Shown one piece after another: positions 43,954-55,409 of a stretch of 64,000 bases of DNA. Source of the DNA: Cynocephalus volans (taxonomy: Eukaryota > Chordata > Mammalia > Dermoptera > Cynocephalidae); NCBI RefSeq assembly GCF_027409185.1, contig NC_084466.1, positions 74,010,501-74,074,500 of the forward strand. The letters run 5' to 3'. The position numbers and the translations under genes were made by a program. The stretch's first letter is position 1. Every line of letters begins with the position of its first letter. The notes below the pieces were generated by a model, which saw nothing but the letters and a program-made list of their open reading frames with translations, did not search any database and was not told the origin of the DNA.

Positions 43954-44309
43954 ATGTTATATAAGATGATTTTACTTAAAAGCAGCCATAATGGTGCCAG
44001 AAAGCAATAAAATAACCTAAGATGCTTCTTGTAAACCTTACCCTAGAATCCTTCATGTAGGATGTAACCTATTAACAATCCCAAGTCTATACATCACGTA
44101 CAACCAATAGAAAAACTGATGAAGTGGTTAGGAGGGCTGTCCTACCTCTCTCCTTTAATTTCTCCTCCTAGGATTATAAAATGCTGAGCTCTCTTAGGAA
44201 CACATTTATTAGGGCAACCTGATCTATGTGTCTCCCCAGTTGCAGTTGTCATATCGGCTTAGTAAATCCTTACTATATGTATTTGGACTCAGTTTCTTTT
44301 TAGGTTAAC
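43954..44309 (+). mobile_element. Possible LTR at the right end of the nested insertion
   Basis: Starts tgttatataagatga, holds 'attataaaatgctgag' (TATA-like) and 'cggcttagtaaatcct', and ends 'tttttaggttaaca'. Followed by acactc, which resembles the MLT2 sequence acaccctc on the left side of the whole insertion. Confidence 0.4.
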
Positions 44310-44439
44310 AACACTCACAGACACACCCAGGATAAGGTTTGGCCAAATGTCAGGCACCCTGTGGCCTAGTCAAGTTGACACAAAAATTAATCATCACAGT
44401 TTCTTAGCCCCGTTTTCCTTTTCTTTTTTTTATAATTTT

Positions 44440-44660
44440 AATTTTTAAATTTTTATTTATTTACTTACTTTTTTAATTTATTGAAACATAATTGATTGGG
44501 CATATCTGTGAGGTGCAGCATTGAATATCCATATTTGTGTGCAATATGTGATGATCAAATCAAGATAATTCGTTATTCAACATTACACAATGTAATCATT
44601 TTTTGTGGCCCTTTACCAGTTTCTTGCTAGCTTCCCCCCTCCTCCCCCCTTTGCCCAGTT
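44440..44660 (-). mobile_element. Antisense L1 3' UTR fragment
   Basis: 'gaaacataattgattgggca', 'gcaatatgtgatgatcaaat' and 'cattacacaatgtaatc' match the antisense of a younger L1 3' UTR. Confidence 0.65.
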
Positions 44661-44677
44661 TTTATTATCTAGAGTTT

Positions 44678-45105
44678 TGTTATGGTCTGAATGTTTGTGA
44701 TCCCTCCAAAATTTATACTGAAACTTAACCCCCCATGAAGCAATATTAAGAGGTGGGGCCTTCAGGAGGTGAGTAGGCCAAGAGGGCTCTCTGCCCTCAC
44801 AGGTGGGAATAGTACCTTATAAAAGGGCTGGAGAGAACTAGCTAGGCTCCTTTTTGCCCTCTGCCTTCCACAGAGGAAGGACACAGCATTAGTCCCTTTT
44901 GCCCTTTCACCCTTAAGCAACGTGAGGACATAGCAGCAAGGCCCCACCTTGGAAGTAGATACCGGGCACTCCCAGCAGACACTGAACTTGCTGGAGACTT
45001 GATCTTGAGCTTCCAGCCTCCAGAACTGTGAGAAATAAATGTCTGTATTTTATAAATTACCCAGTCTCAGATGTTTTGTTATAGCAACACAAAAGGACTA
45101 AGACA
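44678..45105 (+). mobile_element. Solo MaLR LTR (MST type)
   Basis: Starts 'tgttatggtctgaatgtttg', contains 'cttccagcctccagaactgtg' with AATAAA just after, and ends 'aaaggactaagaca'. Confidence 0.88.
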
Positions 45106-45284
45106 AGGTCTTTCACCTATCTCTGCTCAGCTCTTTGAGACTCAACAGATGTAATACAGTGTGGGAAAAACAACAGTTTACTGCTGTCTGGGGTTTTCCT
45201 CACGTTGCCTCTATACACACTGCACCTCCTCATCTCTGTACTGGGTAGTTTTCTGGGACACCTCCAGGCACCAACTGGCTATAG

Positions 45285-45475
45285 AAATGATAGCTAATAT
45301 TTACACAGTATTTACTATGTGCCAGGAGTGTTGTAAGTGCTCTTACATAGATAATTTTATCCTCACAACATTCCTATGAGGTATATACTATTAGAATCAT
45401 TTTACGATAGGAAACTGAGGTACAGAGAGGTTAAGTAACTTAACTGTCCAAGATCAAAGATAACAATTAATCGGA
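45285..45475 (-). mobile_element. MIR, reverse
   Basis: 'tttactatgtgccaggagtg', 'aatcattttacgataggaaa' and 'aggtacagagaggttaagtaactt' are the reverse MIR core. Confidence 0.85.
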
Positions 45476-45499
45476 GGAAAGAAGAGGTCGCATACTAGC

Positions 45500-46870
45500 C
45501 TCAAAAAGGAGGGACCTACACAGTAGAGTGTGATTGTTCATCCAGTCTTGTCTTTTGTAAATGTATGTAGATAAGGAGGGACAAATGGTCTTTATAGATT
45601 TCCTCTGATTCCAGCTGGTTAATACTACTGTTACTTTTTTATTACAATTCCATTGGCTTGATAGTTGGTAAAAAATTTCCCAAAATGTTAGCAATAGGTC
45701 ATCAGTCCTAGATTTGGGTGTTAGTGTGAGCATTTGTCTTTTCCTCTGTCTTTGTAGATATTTTAGGGTAAGCTAAGTGTTTGGAAAGGCAGTCTCATGT
45801 GCACAGTCTTTCATCCCCACTCAGCCACATAAGAACAGGCCTTGAACCCAGAACACATCCTTATCAAGAGATAAAGAGCCTACACAGTTGAGCCTTGTGT
45901 GGGAATATCTCTCCCTTTTCCAGGCTCAATGAGTGTTCCTTTGTTCAGCTTAAGCGTGTGTCCCTGGCCCTCAGGCACGTCCCCAGCTTTCAGTTTTTCA
46001 GACTTTGGGGGGGGAGGGATCAAGGTCCTTCTCCAGCAGCACAAGAAGGGTGCACTGAGTTGGCTGCCTGCTGAGGGGCCCTCTAGCCATGAGGAACCCT
46101 GGCACACTCTTGGAGTTGATCTTGCTGCCTCTTCTCTGTGTCAGCAATGCATCATTCCAGCCAGTCCTTTCCTTGGTGACTCTGGTGCCAAGACACAGTG
46201 GGCAAAGTATCTGGAGTCCTCCCCTGGAACTGATAAACAGTGCATGGTGTTCTGCTTGACACTAAGAAAAGCCAAGCTTAGGACTTGTTAGCCAGAAATC
46301 ATTTTACATTCCACTTCTCAGGTAAGTGTTAATTTTCTGCTCAAACAAAAATTAGTTTTCTGGTTCTTTCTTACCAAACTAGAGACTAGTTGCTTTTAAA
46401 CGGACTTCCTAATGGATTTTGCCATTTTGTATTTACTTTAGCAACAGAAATAATTCAAAGAAAACATTTCATTGATTTCTGAAAAGCTTGTCTCCCTCGC
46501 AAAAAGCACTTTTCTATTCACAATACATTTAAATGATCCAGAAAGATGAATTTAACAAAATGTTTAGGAAGACAGAGCAGATGAAAAAAAAAAAAAGCCT
46601 GAAATAATGTCTTAAAATATATTGTATGCAAAAAGCTGTCACAGGTAAAGAAACAGCTTGACCGCCCTGGAGGCTGTTCATTGGAGGAAACAGTTACTAG
46701 TGGGGGAAAGTATTCTCCACCCCCACCCCTCAAATATATTCTGTTCAAATTTAAAAGAGAAATTGGAAGCCAGCTAAAGAGCTAACAGGTAGAGTGTGTT
46801 ATTGATGAAGTAAGATCTCTGACACACAGGGTAGGGTCCCAGAAATTGCATGTTTAAGAAGCTCCCCAGA
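45500..46870. other. Intergenic, unassigned
   Basis: GC-richer patch at 45900-46290 with a 130-residue frame lacking domains or splice context. No gene called. Confidence 0.4.
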
Positions 46871-46877
46871 TGATACC

Positions 46878-47101
46878 TGATAGTTTGAGTATGTTGTTCC
46901 CCCCAAAGCTCATGTCAAAATCTGAACCCCAACTTGGCAATGTTGGGAGCAGTTTGGGTCATGGGGGGTAGATCCCTCATGAATAGATTAACGCCCTCCC
47001 GGTGGGGGGGGGGGCAGGGTAGTGAGTGAGCTCTCAGTTCTATTAGTTCCCACCAAAGTGGGTTGTTTAAAAGGAACCTGGCACTTCCTTCCTTCCTCCC
47101 T

Positions 47102-47150
<49 letters not shown>

Positions 47151-47331
47151 TCTTCTCACCATGTGATCTTGCACCTGCCCCTGCCTGCCATTTTCCACCA
47201 TGAGTGGAAGCAGCCTGAAGCCAGCTCCAGAGGCAGCTGCCCCAGAATTGTGAGCCAAATAAACCTCTTTTCTTTATAAATTACCCTGTTTCAAGTATTC
47301 TATTAGAGCAACACAAAAACAGACTAATACA
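46878..47331 (+). mobile_element. Solo MaLR LTR (MST type) with (CT)n
   Basis: Starts tgatagtttgagtatgttg, contains 'ccagaattgtgagccaaataaacc' (poly(A) signal), ends 'cagactaataca'. Flanks atacc and aaacc match at 4 of 5 bases. A (CT)n run at 47110-47148 lies inside it. Confidence 0.87.
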
Positions 47332-47339
47332 AAACCCCT

Positions 47340-49180
47340 AGTTAATGAAACACTACTGTAGGGAGGAACTGAGTTGGGAGCTGAAAAGATAGAAGGCTTT
47401 GGTAGACAGCAGGTTTTGAATGTAATGTCTGAGGTAAAGCCACTCTGATGATGACAAGACTTAAGAGTGTGGCTGAGGAACTGGCGTGGAGATGAAAGGG
47501 ACGAGAGTTGTGAATCACAGGGCAAGGTTGCAGAACGATATCAGCCATTTAGAAGTCCGGGCAGCTAGGAGTGTGGCAAGACTTAGTGGAAAGACATTTG
47601 TTGTCAAAGTCAGTAGACAAGGAGTGACTATGAAGTCTGTAGGTGAAACGAGGAGGAGGAGTAGATGGTGTTATATCAAGAAGGCACACAGATCACAGGG
47701 GTGGGTATTTTTACATGTGGATGGAAGAGTAGTGATTTGGAAGTAGCATTAGAGGTAGAGAGGATTCTCAACCCTCCTGACCCAAAGGAGCAGGGGGTTC
47801 TGCAGAGGAACCAGAGAGGAAAAAACATCACTTCTTGGATTTTGACATTTCAAAAGCTCTGGTTTAGGTGTGAATCAGAAAGCTTTGAAAGAATGTATAA
47901 TACATGACTAACCCTCTATCCATCCCCAGCTCACTCCCACTTCCACCCCTGTCTAGAGGCGAGAAGAACTAAGATCTCTGGCTGGGGATGAAGGGAGGAA
48001 GTCACCAAGGCAAAAGAACAGACACTGGTGAATGTCTCTAAGAGGAGGTTGATATGAATTCTTTCGTATTATACTTCTCTTTTATATTAAACTGTAGTTT
48101 CTCTGAAAGCAGTAAATATATTTAGCATCTTACACATCACTTGGTATACAATAAACCCTCAATTGCTATTAATTGAACTGATTCCTCAAAATGCTTTAAA
48201 TTATCTCTTGCTTACAATTCTGGGTGGTTCTTTTGGACATTAAACACACTATCAATATAATGTGCGACTATATTTATCAACTCCAAACTGTTCCCATGCT
48301 TTAAACCTCCCCCAATAGATTCTCCAAATTTCCTGAATCTCCCTACTCTCCATCAAAACCCACTTTTTAATGGCATCTATCTTGCCAATCATTCTATGTT
48401 CTTTTGTACAAACTTTAAGCATAGTAACCATAGGTCCCTAATATTTGCTGTCAGTTTCTAACATTTTCCTCATAAACTATCAATTGTCCAAAAGTATGTT
48501 GGTAAGAAGAAAACAAATAAAACAAGCATTAACCAAGTATGCTTTTTGTGCTTTTTTAATCTTTGCAAGATTTTCCTTCTATAGGCATATAACATATTTA
48601 CTGACTCCTATTAAGGGCCACTCTTCTCAGCACTAGAGATGAAATAGGATAAAGGATTTCCTTTACCAGACAGACCACTTGTGCAGATTTCTGAAAGAAA
48701 ACACGGTCCCATGCTCCCACTTCTCAAATGGATTCAGGAAAATATACCAGAGAAGAAGGCATGAGGTAGAGGCCATGCATCTTTCTACTCAAAGATGGAT
48801 GGGACAGAGGATGACATTAAAAATAGATGTATCAGGAGTGAATGCAAAATTTGTAATCAAAAATATAATGAAATTTCAAGTTGCAGTGGGCAGCTTCGAG
48901 GTATGTCCCTGGACAGTCCACCGATTTGCCTAAACCCCAAGACAGAATAATCTGTACTTTTAAAAACCCGCTCCTCCTCCGTCCCTCCCAACCAGAGCTT
49001 CAACTGAAGCAAAGAAAGGCGCAGCCACGCTTGGATCCAGCATTTCCTTGACAAGGGCTAAGAGTCCAGGAAACACTGGGCACCGGGCAGTGTTTAGAAG
49101 ACACCAAGACCAACAGGGGGCAAGAAAAAGGTGACATGTTCTCGACCCCTTCACACTCAGGTGCGTAGCGGAAGCAGAGC
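47340..49180. other. Intergenic region upstream of CCDC169
   Basis: No gene or clear repeat recognised. Mixed composition at 47400-47900, AT-rich beyond. Confidence 0.4.
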
Positions 49181-49372
49181 CCTCCTGGTTGTCCCTGAGC
49201 AAGGCGCGTCCCCTCCACCAGGAAGGGAAGAGGAAGGGGGCCGCAGCCTTCCGGCCTTGTGAGACGGCTGCTGGCGAGGGGCGTTCGGCGGGAGCGCGAG
49301 CCCCTGCTTTCCTCCCAGCTATCCCTGGCCGCCCGGTCTCTTCCCGCCCGGCCACCCGCGGGCGACGCCCTA

Positions 49373-49380
49373 TGACGTCA
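49373..49380. promoter_or_regulatory. cAMP response element (CRE palindrome)
   Basis: Perfect tgacgtca, 168 bases upstream of the ATG. A half site (gtgacg) follows at 49385. CREB/CREM/ATF proteins bind this sequence; full CREs are common in CREM-driven testis promoters. Confidence 0.75.
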
Positions 49381-49424
49381 CCGCGTGACGGGGGCGCCGG
49401 CGCGGGAACCGCGACTGTGAGGCA

Positions 49425-49439
49425 GTTAGCCATGGAGAC
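49425..49439. promoter_or_regulatory. RFX X-box-like site
   Basis: gttagccatggagac resembles the RFX consensus gttnccatggnaac, with imperfect half-sites. RFX factors drive ciliary and spermatid genes. Its ATG could also open a short upstream frame ending at 49488 if transcription begins upstream. Confidence 0.4.
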
Positions 49440-49547
49440 GTCTCGTGCCAAGCTGTTTTCTCCTTCCCTGCTTGTGGCTGTCCGTTGAGGTCTTTTGCTC
49501 TAAGCCGTGCTGAGGGGGAGGACGCGAGAGGTCTCTGGCCTGACACC

Positions 49548-49630
49548 ATGGGGGAAGGGAGAAGCGACAACTTCGACGGTGTGAGCACCGACCGCCTTAA
49601 GCTGGAGCTGCAGGAAGAAATCCACATGAA
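49548..49630 (+). CDS. CCDC169: CCDC169 coding exon 1
   Basis: ATG in context caccatggg. Encodes MGEGRSDNFDGVSTDRLKLE and then LQEEIHM plus two bases of a Lys codon, then donor gtgagt. I recognise it as the N-terminus of CCDC169 (C13orf38), a small coiled-coil protein best known for testis expression and read-through with SOHLH2. Its molecular function is not established. Position downstream of SPART on the same strand agrees with the usual mammalian order. Confidence 0.92.
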
Positions 49631-50115
49631 GTGAGTGGGCGGGCGGCGCGCGGCTCCCGCGCGGGTGTGGGGTCCGCTCCGCGCCCCCGGGACCCCTCCC
49701 GGGGCGTCCTCAGCGCCAGCGCCGGGTAGGCCCAGCCGCGCAGGGCCGAAGCCACTGAGGTCCGTGTGAGACCGCGTCGTGATTAACACCTGGGCACATA
49801 GGGCGACTTCCAAAAACAGCATTTTTTGCCAAAGATTCATTTGCCTCTGACTCACTAAGCCATGGTATTATAAATTTAGGCAGGTTTGGAGGTAGGGTGT
49901 TCTTCTGCCTTTAGGATCAATCAGATGCAGTGTATTATGTCCATATACTTTAATGCTACAATAAGTGTTTGGTTTTGATGTTCCACTAAATTCAGGTTTT
50001 ATGTTTAAAATGTCAGATTTGCTTTCATCCCCTTTAGAACTTCAGAAATGGTGACATTTTGTAAAAATGGTGCCCCTCATATATGCCTTTTAAAACAATA
50101 TTAGTACTTTGTATT

Positions 50116-50363
50116 TGTAAGAACCCAAATGCCCCAAGGGATCACACTGAGGAATGTAAGAACCCAAATGCCCCAAGGGATCACACCCTGATCACATAAG
50201 TCCTTCTTGGCCACACCCCATCATGGCGCTGGTTGCCCTCTAAGTAGGGATTGTATTTTAAGCCAATCAGCCTTCCCTAAAAGCCCTATATATATGTGTG
50301 TGTGCCGCCTAATAAACGAGCTCTCTCCGGTGGATCGTCAACTGGTGTCGACTCGTCCTTTCA
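50116..50363 (+). mobile_element. Short solo LTR with 5-bp duplication, CCDC169 intron 1
   Basis: Starts tgtaagaacccaaatgcccc, ends 'gactcgtcctttca'. Flanked by gtatt at 50111-50115 and 50364-50368 (perfect). Contains a TATA-like 'cctatatatatg' near 50285 and a poly(A) signal in 'cctaataaacgagc' near 50310, so U3-R-U5 order is sense to CCDC169. The 5' end carries a 39-bp tandem duplication (50116-50154 and 50155 on). Family not recognised. Confidence 0.85.
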
Positions 50364-50579
50364 GTATTATTAAATCTTTGAAACTTTTAAGAATTTTTAG
50401 AAAGCAATCCCAACCCCATCCACAAGCCCCGTGAGAATTAGATTTATCTTGTGTCCCCATAGCATCCTCTGCTTTCTTCTATTGTAGGTCCAATCACACT
50501 ATTTTAATTGCCTCTTTCTCTGCAAAACTATACACATCCTGACGACAGGTTCTGCGTATTTTCTGAGGCAGTAGAGTAT

Positions 50580-50760
50580 CAAAGCAAGTACTTTAGAGGA
50601 ATCCTGCATAAACTCAAATCCCAGTTCTTAACCACTGAGTAGCTCTGTGGTCTTGGATAAGTTAATTAACTTCTTTAAATCTCCGTTTTCTCAGCTCTAA
50701 GACTGGTATACCAACAGTTATCTCATTTGTATGGGTTGTTGCTAGGGTGGAGTGAAATGT
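50580..50760 (+). mobile_element. MIR
   Basis: 'ctcaaatcccagttcttaacc', 'gagtagctctgtggtcttgg' and 'taattaacttctttaaatctc' match MIR in sense orientation. A short L2-like tail ('ataggcattcaaaaatatttattgac') follows at 50880. Confidence 0.85.
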
Positions 50761-51392
50761 GCATGAAGAACTTAGCACTGGCTTGTAATAACACTAAGTG
50801 GAAGTTAGCTGCTGCTTTGCTGTTGTTCTGTTCACTTGTTCACTTTAGTATCTTCAGCATTTTGCACAATGTCTTGAACATGATAGGCATTCAAAAATAT
50901 TTATTGACTAAATCATTCTGTCATCATATGGTGGTAATGAATGTGCTATTTACTGATGTCCTGGATAGCTAACCTCTGGGACGCTTTTTTTTTTAATGTT
51001 GTTTGTGTATATTTTTTTATAAGTGTTTTCTTTTTTTTCTCTATGTTTCAGGTTGTCAGTTGTTACCTATTTCCCTAGCTATTCCTTCCTATGATAACTT
51101 ACAGCTTCTAATTTGCTGGGTTCTGAGAAATCAGATAACCAACTTTTGGGGATCATATTTAAGTGTAAAGGATTTCCAATGATTGTCTGAGGGGCTTTGA
51201 GCTTTAGTGCATATTTGTGCCCTGCAGGAACTGGCTAATCAGAAGCCTTCCTTTGTTTGACTCTGTTTCTCAACCATGCCTTCAATAAATGATGTTTCAT
51301 AATAAATTGCTCCTAAAGTAGTGGTGGGCTGCTATGTATTATTCTTCTCATGTTATTTTTAATTGAGTCATAATAAATATTTCTAATAACAG

Positions 51393-51466
51393 GGATATAG
51401 TGCAACTCTCAGTGCTTGAAATAAGACACAAGATAGCGGAACTGGAAGCCAAACTCAAAAATGAAG
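51393..51466 (+). CDS. CCDC169: CCDC169 coding exon 2
   Basis: Acceptor ttctaataacag, donor gtatat. Continues the frame: K, then DIVQLSVLEIRHKIAELEAK and LKNE, 74 bases, ending one base into the next codon. The heptad pattern suits a coiled coil. The next conserved exon (expected to start near GSEWKTRYE) was not found in 51.5-64 kb, so the gene continues beyond the window. Confidence 0.92.
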
Positions 51467-51863
51467 GTATATAAGTAAATATTTATATTTGTAACTCCTG
51501 TATAATTATTGTTCATTTTACCAAGATGCATAGTGCATTAAATTACATATATTGAATAATAGTACCAAGATTTAAGTGTTGCTTTTTGGTGGCATTAATA
51601 ATAACTTATTATAGAGGCTTTAAAACTAATATTTCAGAATGTCAAACCTATTACTATATAATTATTTTCCTACTTTACACGTTCAAAATGTTCATCAATT
51701 AACAAAACCTTTCTTACATGACATCAATATATTATTTCCTTAGTAAAAATAAAATATCACAAGTTTTTTATTCAACTCAAGTAGTAGCATTCATATCTTA
51801 ACTTCTGGATTTGGGATATAACTTAAAAATCCTTATTAAAAGTGTTGGCTATTTGTATTGGAA

Positions 51864-51884
51864 GAATGTGTGTGTGTGTGTGTG
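51864..51884. repeat. (GT)n microsatellite
   Basis: Short run of GT, followed by CA-rich sequence at 51898-51920. Confidence 0.85.
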
Positions 51885-52744
51885 TTGGGGGTTTGCATAC
51901 ACACACATCACCCACACACATATATCCTTAAAATTTATAATGTATACAAGATATTAATTCATAGCACAAATATAAATGAGACCCTGCCATGTGTCAACAC
52001 TTTGCATGGAAGACCTTTCCTTTTCCTGTTCAAAAAAGGTTTACTGACTATTGGGAGAAACCGTCAGACTAAAATATGAATGTGCAAAGTGATAAAAGTT
52101 CTGCATAAGTAGAAATGGAATCTCAGGGAAGGGGAACCTAAGACAACCCAGGTGAAGACAACTTTGCCAGAGGAGGCAGTGCTTGAAAAAATGCTAAAGA
52201 ACAGGAATTTATTATGGTTATGGAGGTGGGCTTTGGTTCTTAAACTCATTTATACTTCTCTCTTCCTCTGTTGGGGAGCCATGAACAGTATGGTTCAGTA
52301 GCCATATGAGAAATAAAATGCCACTTTCCATCAGTAACAAGGGCTCTGTTAAAGCTTGATTGGAGAACACTACTCTGTCCCAAGGCTGAAGTAGCCTTAT
52401 CTATGTCTTAGATATAATGGCTCTGTGGGGGCAGACTCTGAGTACACTTACCAAGTAGTTACACTGGCAAGGATAGCTGGAATTTTCTCATCACCCAGTT
52501 ACTGATAAAACAGAAGGCATGCTCACAGATACACATGCAGCGTAATAACTATGCCCACTAGTAAGATGTAGCTCAACAAATCGTATTTTCAGCAGTTCTC
52601 ATGGGGAGGAGCTAGTATGTGGGTACAAAGAGAAAAGGTCAGAATGGTAGGAGAGAAAGTTCTTTCCTTTCTGAGCCAAAGCTAAGGCCTAAGGTGAAGG
52701 GCAGAAACATTTACCCCTTCATTAACAACTAAGGCCAAAAACTG

Positions 52745-52870
52745 TCAGGTGAGGTGGTTATTATTATCCCTGTTTATGGACGAATGAAGTTCAGGAATTT
52801 AAATAACTTCTACGGTCATATAGCCAGTTAGTGGTAGAGCCATGATTTGATCCTAGATCATCTATCTACC
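52745..52870 (-). mobile_element. MIR fragment, reverse
   Basis: 'ttattatccctgtttatgga' then 'agccagttagtggtagagcc' is reversed MIR. Confidence 0.7.
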
Positions 52871-52924
52871 ATTACTACTATTACTACTACAATTGCCGTC
52901 TACCACATCAGCACGAAAACAGTT

Positions 52925-53370
52925 CTGGTTATCTCCTGCTGTGAAGCAAACCACCCTATAATTTAGAGGATTTAAACAAGTTATTTCTCATAATTCTGTG
53001 GATTGACTGGGTTCACCTGAATGGTTCTTGATTGGCATTTCTCATTGCTTGCCGTCTGATGTTGTATGGGGCTTAGTCATTTGCAGATTGAACTGGGCTG
53101 ATCATTCCAAGATCACTCACTCACATGGCTGGCATCTGATACTAGGTGTTGGCCGGGAGCCCAGCTGGGACTGCCTATCAGAAGTGCCTCTTGTACCTTT
53201 TGCTTCTCACAGCCTGGTTGCTGGGTTCTGAGAGAATGTATTCCAAGAGCAAACATTACAAAGACACAAGGAGAAACTGCCAGGCCAGTTAAGGGCTACT
53301 CCCAGAACTGGCACCGTGTCATATTTACTTTATTCTATTGGTCAAAATAGTCACGGATTCAAGGGGATGG
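52925..53370 (-). mobile_element. MLT1-type LTR, reverse
   Basis: 'ttatctcctgctgtgaagcaaaccaccc' opens, and 'gtggattgactgggttcacctg' and 'gaaactgccaggccagttaaggg' follow, as in reversed MLT1 LTRs. Confidence 0.72.
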
Positions 53371-53639
53371 AGCAGTAGACCGGTTGTCAAGATCACAGAA
53401 CAGCATATGGGATGGATATATTATTGTGATCATCTTTGGCAAATACAATCCAAACATAAGGCCATTTGAGGAGAATGCTAAGTAATTGATAAAGATGGAA
53501 CATAGATTGTAATGAGAATGTGGAAGGAGACAACATTAAGGTTTACGAAGGGGACCAATCAAGAAGTCTTTAATGTGATGCTAATGAATTTCTATTTATC
53601 CTGAAAGCAACAGGGCAATATTAGAGGAGTTGAAAATAA

Positions 53640-54980
53640 ATTTATTATCGTTTTAACATTGTAAAGGAAATACATGCCCAAGTGATAACTGTGGGTACAC
53701 CCACTGTTTAGGTAATTTTTTCACACTTTCTACTCTACTCAAACCTCCACCACCTCTCCCCCCATTCTCACTCTCAGCTTATGAGCTTACTCTCCTCTCT
53801 CAAAAATAAAAGAGAAGCAATCAGAAGAGGACTTCCACATGTTTCCACCAACAAAGCTACCCACTTACCTGCATCTGTGCACATCCTATGGGTGGTCTGT
53901 CCTTATTCTTATCTCACGTTAAACCCACCACTTGTGCAATAGATCCCATCTACTCTCACCTACTCACTCCAGCGATGGTCCCCCCGTCTTTCCTGCACCA
54001 TCTGTTTTCCCAGCTCTACTAGATCATTCGCAATAGCATACACACATGCTGAATTTATTTCATCTGAAGAACAGATGACACACCTCTTTTGACCCCACCT
54101 TTCACCTTTAACTATAATCCTCTTTCACTGCCCCATGTGTATCAAAACTCTTCAAAAGAGTAGTTTTCTATCTCCACTCTTTCTCATCTATTTATTCCTG
54201 TTTAATTTGATCTAGATTGTAACTGGATTAATTTTAGGTGTAACGGCAAACAAGGTCTCCATTGATTTCCAGTTTGCTAAATCTAATGTCAACTCTCCAT
54301 CCTCATCTTACTTGACCTATCAGCAGCATTGCCACAACTGATTATGACCTTGGTCTTGAAACCCGTTGTTCACTTGGCTTCTGGGACACCACTTTTTCTT
54401 GGTTGTCTTCCTACGTACTGAGCACTCTTCATTTCTCTTCATCTTTCTAATTTCTAAAAACTTGGAGCACCCCAGGTCTCAGTCCTCTGAATTTTCTTTG
54501 ATACTGCACCCACTACTTAGATGATCTCCCCAGTCATATGCTGTTAAATATTATCTATCTGTATGCTGACAGTGCACAAATACACATCTCTATCCTGAAC
54601 CTCTCCTTTGAGCTTATTTGAGACTTCATTTGTAGATTAGTTTCCATCCCCAAACTCCTTTGGTTATTAGGTAATATATTAATTGATCAATTTTTTTTAA
54701 CTTGCCTCAGTAAATGCTTAAAATTTTTTGATAAAATTGAATTTGTTATTTCAAAACAAGGGAAAAAATACTTTTATTTATCTCAAACTGGCATAATAAT
54801 GATGAAACATTAGAGGCATTTCCATTCTTGGGGAAAAAAACAAAGATGCCTGCTGCCAGGATTAAAATTTAATGTTTGAAAGTTCCAGTCAAGCAAAAAA
54901 ATATAAAACAGAAATAAGAGTTATAGCCATTAGATGATAATAAAATAAAGTTATTATAATTTTTAGTTTCATAATTTAAT
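53640..54980. other. CCDC169 intron 2, pyrimidine-rich block
   Basis: 53700-54660 is C/T-rich and looks like an old dispersed repeat in reverse, but I could not assign it. No exon recognised. Confidence 0.35.
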
Positions 54981-55224
54981 TTCCATAACTTTCCAGAGGA
55001 TCAATTGAAAAGCAAGTATATTAGTGAAGAATTAGAAAATGGCTGGATACAGTAATAGAAGAAATGTTTATTTTAAATACAAATGCCAACAATAAACAGT
55101 TGAAAATAGGGTTTTTAAATCACCCCACCCACAATTCCAACCCAAACCATAAAATATCTGATAATATCCTTAAACAAGAAATATACGAGACCTACATGAA
55201 GAGATAGCAGAAGGCTATGATTAA

Positions 55225-55345
55225 AACCAAATAATAACAGTTCGATGTGAACCTCACCTTATTCAACATAAGAGATTTCATACTGGAGAGAAACCCTAGA
55301 ATATAATAAAACTGGGAACGTTTGCAGCCTTACCACATGCCTTGC
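55225..55345 (+). pseudogene. C2H2 zinc-finger remnant (left part)
   Basis: One frame reads PHLIQHKRFHTGEKP, the second half of a C2H2 finger plus the canonical HTGEKP linker, then a stop in place of the linker Tyr and a decayed next finger lacking its cysteines. There is no KRAB box and no intron structure, so it is probably a degraded copy of a Kruppel-type gene. Not functional. Confidence 0.65.
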
Positions 55346-55409
55346 TAAGCTTCTGAGAATTTTTGTTGGTAGGTGACACACAAAGCAGCAAAGAAAAAAA
55401 AAAAAAAAC

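Larger units (their letters stand above)
42085..44398 (-). mobile_element. MLT2-type ERVL LTR split by younger insertions
   Basis: The first part (42085-42453) begins tgtattagggttctccagag and ends 'gagaaacaccctc'; the second (about 44306-44398) resumes 'cacagacacacccagg' and ends 'gttgacacaaaaattaatcatcaca'. Together they make one reversed MLT2-type LTR with about 1.85 kb inserted. Outer flanks gcttc (left) and gtttc (right) match at 4 of 5 bases. Confidence 0.8.
49190..49760 (+). promoter_or_regulatory. CCDC169: CpG-island promoter of CCDC169
   Basis: CpG-dense block enclosing the first coding exon of CCDC169. It holds a perfect CRE (49373-49380) and an X-box-like site (49425-49439) 100-175 bases upstream of the start codon. 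No TATA box is evident. The transcription start is probably between ~49400 and 49540, but sequence alone does not fix it. Confidence 0.8.

Noticed and set aside
47110-47148. (CT)n run considered as a regulatory GAGA-type site
   Set aside because: It is a microsatellite within a MaLR LTR, far from either promoter.
49189-49488. 99-residue frame ending just before CCDC169
   Set aside because: CpG-island artefact; at most its last 18 codons could be an upstream frame if transcription starts before 49433.
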